NCBI GenBank assembly: GCA_002358345.1
Contig: DEOR01000034.1
Coordinates: 1-38,986, forward strand
Direction: 5' to 3'
DNA length: 38,986 bases
Source of the DNA: Proteobacteria bacterium UBA3413
Lineage (GTDB): Bacteria; Pseudomonadota; Gammaproteobacteria; Magnimaribacterales; D2472
In this document: piece by piece, positions 1 to 8,525 of the stretch
Position numbering within the stretch: position 1 is the stretch's first letter
How the letters are laid out: each line of letters opens with the position of its first letter
Notes under the pieces: model-generated
What the model saw: only the letters and a program-made list of their open reading frames with translations
Databases searched by the model: none
What the model was told of the DNA's origin: nothing
Position numbers and translations under genes: made by a program

Positions 1-377
1 TATCAGCAGGCTATTACGATGCATATTATAAAAAAGCTCAGCAAGTACGAAGACTCATCAAGAATGATTTTGAGAATGCTTTTAACTCAGTTGACCTGAT
101 TATGACTCCCACCTCCCCTAGCACTGCGTTTGGCTTTGGAAGTAAGGGCAGCCAAAACCCAGTTGAGCTTTACCTAGAGGATCTCTTTACAATTTCCGCT
201 AACCTCGCCGGTCTTCCAGCTATCTCAATACCCCATGGCGCAGTCAATTCTTTGCCCGTTGGGCTGCAATTAATTGGTAATTTTCTTCGGGAAGATCAGA
301 TCCTCAATGCTGCCCACCTGTTTCAAAAAAATTCTGAGTTTCACTTAATGAAACCCACTATGGAGGATTTTGAATGA
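1..377 (+). CDS. gatA: Glutamyl/aspartyl-tRNA amidotransferase subunit A, C-terminal part
   Basis: The gene is cut by the window edge; the frame is open from base 3 and stops at 375-377. About 124 residues are visible. They carry the C-terminal GatA/amidase pattern: SAGYYDAYY, then LIMTPTSPSTAF, then a stretch with NLAGLPAISIPHG and LPVGLQLIG. This is the usual end of the GatA fold. The upstream Ser-Ser-Lys catalytic triad lies outside the window. GatA hydrolyses glutamine to release ammonia for transamidation of mischarged Glu-tRNAGln or Asp-tRNAAsn in the GatCAB complex. The stop overlaps the gatB start in an ATGA, implying translational coupling. An internal ATG at 102 is not a real start, because homology continues upstream of it. 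Confidence 0.95.
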   Translation, partial: SAGYYDAYYKKAQQVRRLIKNDFENAFNSVDLIMTPTSPSTAFGFGSKGSQNPVELYLEDLFTISANLAGLPAISIPHGAVNSLPVGLQLIGNFLREDQILNAAHLFQKNSEFHLMKPTMEDFE

Positions 378-1804
378 CCTGGGAAACTGTTATAGGATTG
401 GAAGCGCATGTTCAACTTTCAACAAAAACTAAGCTGTTTTCAAGAGCCTCAACTACCTTTGGCCAAAGTCCCAATACAAATGTCAATTTAATTGATTGTG
501 GCTTGCCTGGGGTCTTACCCTCAGTAAATAAAGAAGCGTTTTACAAAGCTATTAGATTTGGCATGGCGGTAGGATCTCAAATAAATCAAACCTCCATATT
601 TGATCGTAAGAATTATTTTTATCCAGATTTGCCAAAAGGCTATCAGATCACGCAAATGGACTTGCCCATTCTGCTAGGCGGCACAATTGATATTGAAACC
701 GATGAAGGAAATAAAAAAACTATCAATATTACCCGAGCACACTTAGAAGAAGACGCTGGTAAATCGATTCACGATGAGTTCGATGGTTGCTCAGCAATTG
801 ATTTAAATAGAGCTGGCACTCCTCTTCTTGAAATTGTCTCTGAGCCTGAAATCTCTAATGCAAAAGAAGCAGTAGCTTATATGAAAGCCTTACATCGATT
901 GGTAACATTTTTAGATGTATCAGATGGCAATATGTCACAAGGATCTCTTCGATGTGATGCCAACGTATCCATTAGAAAAGTAGGAGATCTCAAGCTGGGC
1001 ACTAGAACAGAGATTAAAAATATCAATTCTTTTAGATTTATAGAAAAAGCAATTAACTTTGAAATCAAACGTCAGATAAAGCAACTGGAAAAAGGTGAAA
1101 CTGTAACTCAGGAAACTCGCTTATATGACAGCATAAAAGATGAAACTCGACCAATGCGCTCCAAAGAATTTGCGAATGATTATCGATACTTCCCGGAACC
1201 AGATCTGCTCCCGGTCGTTATCTCTGATAAGGAGATGCAGGATATCAGGGATAATTTTCCTGAGCTGCCTAAAGACAAAGAGCTTCGGTTTGAGAGTGAA
1301 TTTGGATTGACGGGCTATGATTCCAAAATCCTAGCATCCTCTAAATCCATGGCTGATTTTTTTGAATCCTCAGCCAAGGAAGCAAAGAATTACCCGTTGC
1401 TAGCAAACTGGCTCATAGGAGAAATTAGTGCATTTTTAAACAAGGATCTCATTGGAATTGATGAATCTAAACTGACCCCTGCAAACCTAGCAATGCTAAT
1501 AAATCGTATCGATGACCAAACAATTTCCGGAAAAATTGCAAAGTCTATTTTCGAAGAAATGTATTTAAATGGAAAGACTCCTGATGAAATTATAGACTCT
1601 CAGGGCCTGCAGCAAATTTCAGATGATGATGAGATTGAAAAAATTATTAATGCTGTTATTGAAAATAATCCTGCTCAAGTGGAAGGCTACAAGAATGGCA
1701 AAGACAAATTGTTTGGTTTTTTTGTCGGCCAAGTAATGAAAGAAACACAAGGCAAGGCTAACCCTCAAGTCGTCAACGAGCTACTAAAAAAGAAACTTTC
1801 TTAA
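374..1804 (+). CDS. gatB: Aspartyl/glutamyl-tRNA(Asn/Gln) amidotransferase subunit B
   Basis: This 476-residue protein has full GatB length. It begins with the family's opening (WETVIGLEAHVQL, then KLFSRAS), followed by the kinase-like cradle motifs YFYPDLPKGYQITQ, HLEEDAGKS, DLNRAGTPLLEIVSEP and SLRCDANVS. A YqeY-like tail (about 330-476) ends in FFVGQVMKETQGKANPQVVNELL. GatB binds the mischarged tRNA and phosphorylates then transamidates Glu or Asp to Gln or Asn. The ATG at 374 overlaps the gatA stop by 4 nt, so the two are co-translated. Its stop shares the palindromic TTAA at 1801-1804 with the convergent MaoC-like gene, leaving no room for a terminator. Whether it serves tRNAGln, tRNAAsn or both depends on synthetases elsewhere in the genome. 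Confidence 0.97.
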   Translation: MTWETVIGLEAHVQLSTKTKLFSRASTTFGQSPNTNVNLIDCGLPGVLPSVNKEAFYKAIRFGMAVGSQINQTSIFDRKNYFYPDLPKGYQITQMDLPILLGGTIDIETDEGNKKTINITRAHLEEDAGKSIHDEFDGCSAIDLNRAGTPLLEIVSEPEISNAKEAVAYMKALHRLVTFLDVSDGNMSQGSLRCDANVSIRKVGDLKLGTRTEIKNINSFRFIEKAINFEIKRQIKQLEKGETVTQETRLYDSIKDETRPMRSKEFANDYRYFPEPDLLPVVISDKEMQDIRDNFPELPKDKELRFESEFGLTGYDSKILASSKSMADFFESSAKEAKNYPLLANWLIGEISAFLNKDLIGIDESKLTPANLAMLINRIDDQTISGKIAKSIFEEMYLNGKTPDEIIDSQGLQQISDDDEIEKIINAVIENNPAQVEGYKNGKDKLFGFFVGQVMKETQGKANPQVVNELLKKKLS

Positions 1805-2259
1805 AGCACCCACATAGAAAGAGTTTCAGCAATAAATGCTGGCTTCTCCAAGCCCTCAATCTCCATGGTGACTGCAGATTTTACTAAAAATTGTCCTGGG
1901 TTTTTTTCAGTGATGTCCATCACAACGGAATTCATTCTAATGCGAGAATTCACTGGAACTGGGCTCAAAAATCTAACTTTATCCAGGCCATAGTTTAATC
2001 CCATTTTTGCACCCTCCACAACCAGCGCAATGTCTTGCCCAATACCCGCTGTTAAAGCGAGAGATAAGAATCCATGCGCTATAGTTGAACCAAATATTGG
2101 AGTAGCTTTTTCAGGATCAACATGAATGAACTGGTGATCTTCTGTGGCTTCTGCAAATTTATTTATTCTGTCTTGATCGACGGTAAACCACTCTGTAGTA
2201 CCTAAATCTTTACCAATGTATTCTGCAATATTTTCAGGTTTCACTATTGTCAATGCCAT
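1801..2259 (-). CDS. MaoC-family (R)-specific enoyl-CoA hydratase-like protein
   Basis: This 152-residue protein is a single hotdog-fold hydratase. The hydratase-2 signature is present: FAEATEDHQFIHVDP (about residues 35-49) supplies the conserved Asp41 and His46, followed by IFGSTIAHGFLSLAL. Members of this MaoC/NodN-like group hydrate trans-2-enoyl-CoA or related thioesters. The exact substrate cannot be read from sequence. The gene starts with ATG one base after the stop of the acyl-CoA synthetase gene upstream, so the two are almost certainly one transcript acting on the same acyl-CoA pool. Its stop overlaps that of gatB. It could be a generic beta-oxidation side-path hydratase or serve a specific carboxylic acid. 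Confidence 0.85.
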   Translation of the reverse strand: MALTIVKPENIAEYIGKDLGTTEWFTVDQDRINKFAEATEDHQFIHVDPEKATPIFGSTIAHGFLSLALTAGIGQDIALVVEGAKMGLNYGLDKVRFLSPVPVNSRIRMNSVVMDITEKNPGQFLVKSAVTMEIEGLEKPAFIAETLSMWVL

Positions 2260-2260
2260 C

Positions 2261-3877
2261 TTATTTCCCCATTAAATGATCTTTATATTTTTCTCTAAGC
2301 TCTACTTTGAGTAGCTTGCCAGTTGCGCCATGCGGCAGCTCATCAACAAAAATAATATCATCAGGCAACCACCATTTCACTACTTTTTCTATTAGAAAAT
2401 CATTCACTTCCTGCGGATCAATTGGATTACCATCTTTTGTTATTAAAAATAACAAGGGCCTTTCATCCCATTTTGGATGCGGCACGCCTACAACGCATGC
2501 CTCCAGAACATTTTCATGACTCAATATCGCATTTTCTAGGTCTATGGAACTAATCCACTCTCCACCAGTTTTGATCACATCTTTTGCTCTATCAACTATT
2601 TGCATGCAGCCATCTGGATGAATGGTTGCAACGTCGCCAGTGTCAAACCAACCTCCATTATCAACGGCTGATTCTTCAGATTTAAAATATGTATGCATGA
2701 TCCATGGGCCTTTGACTTTAAGCGCACCGCTAGTTTCGCCATCACGAGGAAGCTCTTCACCTTGATCATTTACGGTTTTAATCTCTACGCCAAATAATGG
2801 GTATCCTTGTTTGGTTTGTAATTGATACCTTTCTTCGGTTGGCAGACTCATAGTTTTTTTGGTCGGCGCGTTAATAGTGCCTAACGGGCTCATTTCGGTC
2901 ATACCCCAGCCATGAGTTAGAAATGCTCCATGCTGCTTATCAAATGCCTTGATCATCGCATATGGTGCAGCTGAGCCACCTACAAGGACCTGATTCACAG
3001 AGTCTAGTCTTTTGCCTTTCTCTTCTAGATATTTTAGCAAGCCAAGCCATACTGTTGGAACACCTAGCAAGGAATCAACAGATTCTTGTTCGATAAGCTC
3101 AAAAAGTGATTCGCCATCAAGGGCTTGCCCAGGAAGAATCAAAGAAAATCCATTGATAAGCGCTGCATAAGGAACTCCCCATGCATTGACATGAAACATT
3201 GGAACCACTGGCAAGACTGAACTAGAAGAATCAAATCCCAAGGATCCTGCAATGGTAATAGCATGCAAAATTGTGGATTTATGCGAATACAGCACTCCTT
3301 TTGGGTTGCCTGTAGTGCCCGAGGTGTAACACAAAGATGCAGCAGTATTTTCATCTAATGCTGGCCAGGTAAATTTATTTGATTCATCTTGGATTAACTC
3401 ATCAAATGCAAGGGTATTTTTCAAAGTATTTGCTGGCATTGACTCTTGGTTGCAAGCAATAATCATCACCTCTACATATTGAAGCTGGTCTTGAATAGAC
3501 TCAATCAAAGGAATAAATGTGGGGTCCAAAATTAATACTTTATCCTCAGCATGATTCAATATATAAATTAATTGCTCGGCTGAGTACCTTGGATTCATTG
3601 TGTGAAGCACAGCTCCCATGCCAGATACCGCAAAGTAAGTCTCAAAATGCCTACTGTTGTTCCAAGCAATTGTCCCTACCCTGTCATGCAACTTAACACC
3701 AAGTTTTGTAAGAGCATTAGCTAGCTTTTTTGATCTCTGAATAGAAGCACCGTAAGTGGTAGAAGTAATAGACCCATCTACCTCTCTTGAAATTAACTTG
3801 CCATCAAAGTTATATTTCTCTGCATGAGAGATTGCCTGTGGAATTGTTAGATTCCAGTTCATCATGTTGCCTTTCAT
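2261..3877 (-). CDS. AMP-forming medium/long-chain fatty acyl-CoA synthetase
   Basis: This 538-residue ANL-superfamily enzyme activates a fatty or aromatic acid with ATP to an acyl-adenylate and then to the CoA thioester. The P-loop is LCYTSGTTGNPKGVLYSHKS (about 177-196). The adenylate motif is THGWGMTEMSP, followed by GWFDTGDVATI and a C-terminal domain with the catalytic lysine in HGATGKLLKVELREKY. The early segment VLHTMNPRYSAEQLIYILNHAED resembles the AlkK/ACSF2-like subgroup, which favours medium to long chains. The reported start (MKGNMMNW) is preceded by a GGGGGA run about 9 nt upstream. A start at MMNW with AAAGG before it is equally possible. It is paired with the MaoC-like hydratase downstream. 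No clear promoter was found in the 159-nt upstream gap (3878-4036). Confidence 0.9.
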   Translation of the reverse strand: MKGNMMNWNLTIPQAISHAEKYNFDGKLISREVDGSITSTTYGASIQRSKKLANALTKLGVKLHDRVGTIAWNNSRHFETYFAVSGMGAVLHTMNPRYSAEQLIYILNHAEDKVLILDPTFIPLIESIQDQLQYVEVMIIACNQESMPANTLKNTLAFDELIQDESNKFTWPALDENTAASLCYTSGTTGNPKGVLYSHKSTILHAITIAGSLGFDSSSSVLPVVPMFHVNAWGVPYAALINGFSLILPGQALDGESLFELIEQESVDSLLGVPTVWLGLLKYLEEKGKRLDSVNQVLVGGSAAPYAMIKAFDKQHGAFLTHGWGMTEMSPLGTINAPTKKTMSLPTEERYQLQTKQGYPLFGVEIKTVNDQGEELPRDGETSGALKVKGPWIMHTYFKSEESAVDNGGWFDTGDVATIHPDGCMQIVDRAKDVIKTGGEWISSIDLENAILSHENVLEACVVGVPHPKWDERPLLFLITKDGNPIDPQEVNDFLIEKVVKWWLPDDIIFVDELPHGATGKLLKVELREKYKDHLMGK

Positions 3878-4036
3878 TGAATAATTCCCCCTATTCTAAA
3901 TTCAATTTATTTCAATCCTCTGCCAAGAAAGAGACCGAAGCCCTTCTATATTCAAATGAAATCTTATCATATGAAGTCGAGGGAAGCTGAAATTGTGCAC
4001 TGCAAGAGCATAGGATAGATCGCTCAAAAGATTTGT

Positions 4037-4861
4037 TTATTTTTCTCCAAGAACAAACCTATTCAAGCCCTGAAGATCTTGATCTGCTGTTATATTTCTA
4101 AAACCTTCCTCGCGAAGAACGGCCATGACCTGATCTTTTTGTTTGTGCCCATGCTCAAAAATTATTCTCCCCCCTACTTTTAGTGCAAGCATTGCTTGTT
4201 TCGCAATCTCCTTGAAGCTATCTATTCCATTAGGGGTAACTAGAGCTGATATGGGTTCATGTATGAGGCCTTTAAGATGATCATCATCTGGGTGAATGTA
4301 TGGTGGATTTGAAACAATTAACTCAATTGAATCTGGCTTAGCGAATGATAACCAATTTGAATGAATAAGCTGTAAATTGAAAACTTTAAATTTCTTGAGA
4401 TTTATTTGAGCTACTTCTAATGCTTCTGAAGATATGTCTGAAGCAATGAGTTTCCATGAAGGTCTACTAAGCGCCAATGAAATTGAAATGCACCCTGACC
4501 CCACGCCCACCTCTAGAACAATTGCACCAGCGCTTCTCAAAGGCAATTTCAAAACTGCCTCAACCATGAGCTCTGTTTCAGGTCTTGGGATAAGTACTCT
4601 CGAGTCAACAAAGAAAGTATGGTTAAAAAATGAAGATTCTTTTAAAATATAATCTAAAGGTATTCCTTGTAGATAACCCTCAAAGAAGTCTTCTATTTTT
4701 TGTTGCTCTTTGGCAGATAGAAGCAGGTCATCTTCCAAGGCAATAATAGTTGCTGATATATCGAGGGAGCTTAGAAAAAATTTAAAATCCCTCAGCAGGA
4801 CTGAACTATGAGAGCTAAGCTTGCGAGCTTTAGTAAAATAGAATTTAAGACTGCCGCTCAA
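4037..4861 (-). CDS. prmC: Release factor glutamine methyltransferase
   Basis: This 274-residue SAM-dependent N5-glutamine methyltransferase modifies the GGQ glutamine of release factors, including the RF1 encoded immediately upstream. It has a helical N-terminal domain (about 1-75), then IPRPETE (91-97), the SAM-binding EVGVGSG (about 117-123) and the catalytic NPPY at 185-188. The only start giving a full N-terminal domain is a TTG at 4861-4859, directly abutting the prfA stop. The next methionine lies near residue 99, inside the catalytic domain. The TTG follows a weak ribosome site inside prfA, so expression is probably coupled to prfA. The hemA-prfA-prmC order is the standard gammaproteobacterial operon. 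Confidence 0.95.
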   Translation of the reverse strand: MSGSLKFYFTKARKLSSHSSVLLRDFKFFLSSLDISATIIALEDDLLLSAKEQQKIEDFFEGYLQGIPLDYILKESSFFNHTFFVDSRVLIPRPETELMVEAVLKLPLRSAGAIVLEVGVGSGCISISLALSRPSWKLIASDISSEALEVAQINLKKFKVFNLQLIHSNWLSFAKPDSIELIVSNPPYIHPDDDHLKGLIHEPISALVTPNGIDSFKEIAKQAMLALKVGGRIIFEHGHKQKDQVMAVLREEGFRNITADQDLQGLNRFVLGEK

Positions 4862-5953
4862 TTAAATACTGCTTTCTAGGTTAGATAAGAGCTCCAGTTG
4901 ATTTTCTGTAATTAATGCCTGGCAAATAGAAATCATATCTCCATCCATTACTTGGGCTAAATTATGTTGGGTTAGCTTGATTCTATGATCAGTGATGCGG
5001 CCTTGGGGAAAGTTGTAGGTCCTTATCTTTTCACTTCTATCTCCAGTGCCAACCAATATTTTTCTCTCGCTTGCAATGGAACTCTGCCGCTCATCTATCT
5101 CATTTTGTTTTATTTTTGCAACTAACAGGGCCATGGCTTTGGCCTTGTTTTTATGTTGCGATGGCAAGTCTTGGCACTCAACAACAACACCAGTTGGTAT
5201 GTGAGTTAGGCGAACAGCAGAATCTGTTTTATTAACATGTTGCCCTCCTGGTCCAGAGGCTCTGTAAGTATCAACTCGCAAATCACCCTTTTCAATTTCT
5301 ACATCTTGTACCTCATTAACCTCGGGAAGGATGGCAACTGTTACAGTTGAGGTATGAATTCTACCCTGAGATTCAGTTTCAGGAATCCTTTGCACTCGGT
5401 GGACACCAGATTCAAATTTTAAAAACTTAAAAACACCTTGGCCATTAATCTTCACAACGGCCTCTTTTATACCGCTAGGTTCAGAGTATTTAGTATTGAT
5501 CACCTCTAGCTTCCACCCTTGTCGCTCAGACAGTCTTGAATACATCCTAAACAAGTCAGCAGCAAAGATTGCGGCTTCGTCTCCACCTGCGCCTGCTCTG
5601 ATTTCTAGATAGGCTGCTCCTTCATCAGCCTCGTCTTTAGGAAGCAGCATCAATTTTAAATCTATTGTTAATTGTGCTATTTTTTCTTCGCTAAGAGAAA
5701 TATCGCTTTTGGCAAGCTCTATGAGCTCCGAATCACCTGATTTTAAGAGCTCCTTTGCTCCTGAAAGCTCTCCTTCAAGACCTTGCAGCAACTTAAATTG
5801 ATTTACGATAGGTGTAATTTCTGCATACTCCTTATTCAGTTGAGTAAATTTAGCCATATCATCTGTGGCGCCTTCTTGTGAAAGTGCATCATTGATCTCT
5901 CCAGAGCGGGTTAAGAGGCTTTCTAATTTTAAAACAATAGAGCTATTTAGCAC
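4862..5953 (-). CDS. prfA: Peptide chain release factor 1
   Basis: This 363-residue class-I release factor reads UAA and UAG. The anticodon-like PxT motif is PET (191-193) in a RIPETESQGRIHTS context, which marks RF1 rather than RF2 (SPF). The peptidyl-hydrolysis loop has GGQ at 236-238. An acidic/Gly-rich RAGAGGDEAAIF block (about 119-130) precedes them. Translation starts at a GTG (5953-5951) overlapping the end of hemA by 11 nt. A strong AAGGAG sits 8 nt upstream inside hemA, which supports this start. Its Gln238 is the predicted target of the adjacent PrmC. Confidence 0.97.
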   Translation of the reverse strand: MLNSSIVLKLESLLTRSGEINDALSQEGATDDMAKFTQLNKEYAEITPIVNQFKLLQGLEGELSGAKELLKSGDSELIELAKSDISLSEEKIAQLTIDLKLMLLPKDEADEGAAYLEIRAGAGGDEAAIFAADLFRMYSRLSERQGWKLEVINTKYSEPSGIKEAVVKINGQGVFKFLKFESGVHRVQRIPETESQGRIHTSTVTVAILPEVNEVQDVEIEKGDLRVDTYRASGPGGQHVNKTDSAVRLTHIPTGVVVECQDLPSQHKNKAKAMALLVAKIKQNEIDERQSSIASERKILVGTGDRSEKIRTYNFPQGRITDHRIKLTQHNLAQVMDGDMISICQALITENQLELLSNLESSI

Positions 5954-7160
5954 TTCTAATCTCCTTGATCATTGATAATATTGCATGCGGGGTTTGCGTT
6001 GACAAGCATTGTAGCTGATCATCAGAAAGTTGATGTATCTGCTGAACTTCCTGCAAAGGATCCTGTGATTGGGAAATGCGCTCAATACTTTCATCACTCA
6101 AACTCTTTGCAATCGAAGTAAGCGCAAGATATGCCTTGCTTCTAATATTTTTTATACTTATTTTACTTGCAACTAGGGCTGCTTTTTTTACAATCAAAGT
6201 ATGCGCTTTTTTCGCTTCGCTGGTTCTTTCCCCTAAATTTTCTTGTGTAACTTTCTCCATATCCTCGATGCTAAATAAGTATGCATTTTCTATATCTCTA
6301 ACCTGATCCTCGATATTTCTTGGAACGCCTAAGTCTATTAAAAGCATGGGTTTATTCTTTCGTTGACGAAAAGCATTCTCTATTAAGCCTTTGCCAATAA
6401 TTGGTAACGGGGTGCTAATAGAGGCAACTAATATGTCAGTTGTAATGATTGCTGTTGCCAGTTGACTAAGATTTGAAGTATGGAGCTGAAGGGATTCTGA
6501 GATATTCAAGGTTTTATTGGTTCGATTGATTGCATGAATTTTTTGAATGCCATTGCTATAAAAATGTTCCAAGACGCCGATAGCCATTTGACCTGCTCCC
6601 ACGACGGTTACTTGTTGCTGCTGTGGCTCCTCAAAAATTTCCTTAACAATCTTTAGTGCCAATCCAGATACTGATAAGGGATTCACTCCAATGCTAGTTT
6701 CTGCCCTAGCTGCCTTGGCAATCGAGATAGCCTCGTCAATGATTTGCTGAAAGGTACCATGCACTACCTGGAGATCTACAAAGGATTGAACAGCTTTTTT
6801 GAATTGACCAAAGATTTCTTGCTCGCCCAGAACTTGTGAGTCAAGGCCGCTTGCAACGCAACACATATGCTCTAAAGCTTTGATCCCATCTAATTTATAA
6901 GAGTCCTGGATTATTGATTGGCTGCAACCAAGAAATTCTGCAGTTTTCTTCATTACCGTTTCAGACATTAGCTCTTGAGCATAAAAATAGATCTCTGTTC
7001 TGTTGCATGTAGATAATGCAAAGAACGATTCTATCTGGCCATTGAAAGTAGTCGATATAAAGTTTTTAAACTCTTCTTCATTTGACTCATTTATAATAAA
7101 AAGCTCTCTTTCAGAAAGCTTTGTAGTTTTATGATTTATGCCAAATAGCTGTAATTCCAT
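5943..7160 (-). CDS. hemA: Glutamyl-tRNA reductase
   Basis: This 405-residue protein catalyses the first step of the C5 tetrapyrrole pathway: NADPH-dependent reduction of Glu-tRNAGlu to glutamate-1-semialdehyde. The start LFGINHKTTKLSEREL is typical. The nucleophilic Cys52 lies in ALSTCNRTE, GLDSQVLGEQEIFGQ follows, and the NADPH-binding VVGAGQMA is in the second domain. A helical dimerisation domain forms the C-terminus. The ATG at 7160 lies inside the first codons of the divergent lolB, so the two genes overlap head-to-head by 23 bp and any hemA promoter must lie in lolB coding sequence. HemA also ties haem synthesis to the Glu-tRNA pool used in translation. Confidence 0.97.
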   Translation of the reverse strand: MELQLFGINHKTTKLSERELFIINESNEEEFKNFISTTFNGQIESFFALSTCNRTEIYFYAQELMSETVMKKTAEFLGCSQSIIQDSYKLDGIKALEHMCCVASGLDSQVLGEQEIFGQFKKAVQSFVDLQVVHGTFQQIIDEAISIAKAARAETSIGVNPLSVSGLALKIVKEIFEEPQQQQVTVVGAGQMAIGVLEHFYSNGIQKIHAINRTNKTLNISESLQLHTSNLSQLATAIITTDILVASISTPLPIIGKGLIENAFRQRKNKPMLLIDLGVPRNIEDQVRDIENAYLFSIEDMEKVTQENLGERTSEAKKAHTLIVKKAALVASKISIKNIRSKAYLALTSIAKSLSDESIERISQSQDPLQEVQQIHQLSDDQLQCLSTQTPHAILSMIKEIRSAK

Positions 7161-7611
7161 AACAAAAAATCTTTGTATTGCCCTATTAGTTTGCTCGTGC
7201 GCTTCAACTCCACAATATCAACCTGAGAGCAGTTTGATTGGCAAGCTGTTCGCTAAAAATGGAGAGGAGACTATCGCTCTTAACCTCTCGCTCCATAGCA
7301 ACTTGGATAATGACATTATACAGATTAAAAAACCGTTTTATGGCAATGTCTTTAGGGCCAAAATAGACCGAAAAAATAATAAAATTATAGAAATGCAAAC
7401 AAATTATGGCACCAAGGAGTTTGATAGGGAGATTCAAGGAGCGGTGATGTTAGAAATAATAAAAATCTTTTATCAATGCTTAAATCTCTCTAATCAGCAA
7501 CAAAATTGGAATAATGCTTCGTTAAAAGCTTCATGCTTAGCTTCTCCAGATAAAATTTCAATTACTCTCACTTCAAATACCTGGCAAGTCTCTGGATTTC
7601 TGAAGAGATGA
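7138..7611 (+). CDS. lolB: Putative outer-membrane lipoprotein receptor LolB
   Basis: This 157-residue predicted lipoprotein has a short N-terminal hydrophobic stretch (LCIALLVCSCAST) with a candidate lipobox V-C-S-C, giving a lipidated Cys21. Cysteine at -2 is unusual, and Cys5, Cys13 and Cys19 also lie in the leader. The mature part is a beta-rich domain in which NDIIQIKKPFYGNVFRAKID resembles the LolB region around the conserved Pro-Leu-Gly. Similarity is weak and the protein is shorter than E. coli LolB (about 207). The call rests mainly on the locus: between divergent hemA and ispE, as in other gammaproteobacteria. LolB accepts lipoproteins from LolA and inserts them in the outer membrane. 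The stop overlaps the ispE start (ATGA). No convincing Shine-Dalgarno precedes the ATG. Confidence 0.65.
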   Translation: MPNSCNSITKNLCIALLVCSCASTPQYQPESSLIGKLFAKNGEETIALNLSLHSNLDNDIIQIKKPFYGNVFRAKIDRKNNKIIEMQTNYGTKEFDREIQGAVMLEIIKIFYQCLNLSNQQQNWNNASLKASCLASPDKISITLTSNTWQVSGFLKR

Positions 7612-8438
7612 ATCAAATCATCAATATGTTATGTCCAGCTAAATTAAATCTGATGCTTGAGGTGTTAGGAAAAAGAGCCGATGGTATGCATGAAATTAAA
7701 AGTCACTTTCAGCTCATAAATTTGTTTGATGAGCTAACCATCAAAAAAGCTAATAAGCCACAAAGCACCATCACCACTAATTCCTCTCTTGATATTGAAA
7801 ATGAAAATAATATTGTTTACCAAGCAATGCTGTCTCTCAGTAAATATACTAAGCAGGATATACATTGCGAAATACATATAATTAAAAATATTCCAATTGG
7901 TGGAGGCCTGGGGGGCGGAAGCTCGAATGCAGCAGCAGCGTTAATTGGGATCAATAAGCTCTTCAATCTCAGCCTCTCAATTTCCGAGTTGATGGTTATA
8001 GGGAAGGAGCTAGGAGCAGATGTTCCTTTCTTCATATTCGGAAAAAATGCTATTGCAACCGGCATTGGTGAGGTGCTAGAAGAAGTGCACTGCATGAATT
8101 CAAAATTTCTAATTATCTCTCCCAACATTCACACTTCAACCAAAGAAATGTTTGCTGAGTGGGATGAGCTTGATGTTTTAAACTCTCCTCAGAATCTTCA
8201 AGGATATAACAACTCTTTCTTGCCTCTTTTCCTATCTAAAAATACAGATCTACATAAAATCTATAAAGAGTTAAGTCTCGCAAGTGATATAAAACTCTCA
8301 GGAACTGGCTCAACGATGTTTTGCATCTATAAAGAAGATGTTGAGATTGAAAAAACTTTAAAAAAAATTCCAACTAAATGGAGACACTTTTTTTGTGAAC
8401 CATTACAATGTTCACCACTATTAGAATACATAACATAA
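7608..8438 (+). CDS. ispE: 4-diphosphocytidyl-2-C-methyl-D-erythritol kinase
   Basis: This 276-residue GHMP kinase of the non-mevalonate isoprenoid pathway phosphorylates CDP-ME at the 2-hydroxyl. The N-terminal CPAKLNLMLEVLGKRADGMHEI holds the conserved Lys12 and His28. The ATP loop IPIGGGLGGGSSNAAAA spans 96-112, and the catalytic Asp138 lies in GADVPFF. The C-terminal LSGTGSTMFCI matches GHMP motif 3. Translation is coupled to lolB through a 4-nt overlap. The stop codon (8436-8438) is directly followed by the first base of the tRNA-Gln gene, so RNase P maturation of that tRNA would cut exactly at the end of the ispE message. MQIIN-type extra residues precede the conserved core, and Met7 is a possible alternative start. 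Confidence 0.96.
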   Translation: MNQIINMLCPAKLNLMLEVLGKRADGMHEIKSHFQLINLFDELTIKKANKPQSTITTNSSLDIENENNIVYQAMLSLSKYTKQDIHCEIHIIKNIPIGGGLGGGSSNAAAALIGINKLFNLSLSISELMVIGKELGADVPFFIFGKNAIATGIGEVLEEVHCMNSKFLIISPNIHTSTKEMFAEWDELDVLNSPQNLQGYNNSFLPLFLSKNTDLHKIYKELSLASDIKLSGTGSTMFCIYKEDVEIEKTLKKIPTKWRHFFCEPLQCSPLLEYIT

Positions 8439-8513
8439 TGGGGTGTAGCCAAGCGGTAAGGCAACGGGTTTTGATCCCGTCATGCGTTGGTTCGAATCCA
8501 GCCACCCCAGCCA
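8439..8513 (+). tRNA. tRNA-Gln (anticodon TTG)
   Basis: The 75-nt cloverleaf has acceptor TGGGGTG pairing with CACCCCA, G73 and an encoded CCA. The anticodon stem is ACGGG/CCCGT with loop TTTTGAT (anticodon TTG), and the T-arm is GTTGG-TTCGAAT-CCAGC. The weak U1-A72 pair is typical of tRNA-Gln. It is embedded between ispE (0 nt upstream) and prs (12 nt downstream) and must be co-transcribed with them or carry a promoter inside ispE. Confidence 0.97.
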
Positions 8514-8525
8514 TATTTAAAAATT

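Noticed and set aside
8487..8525. N-terminal extension of prs reaching into tRNA-Gln
   Set aside because: It overlaps the tRNA gene; the ATG at 8526 gives the normal PRPP synthetase start.
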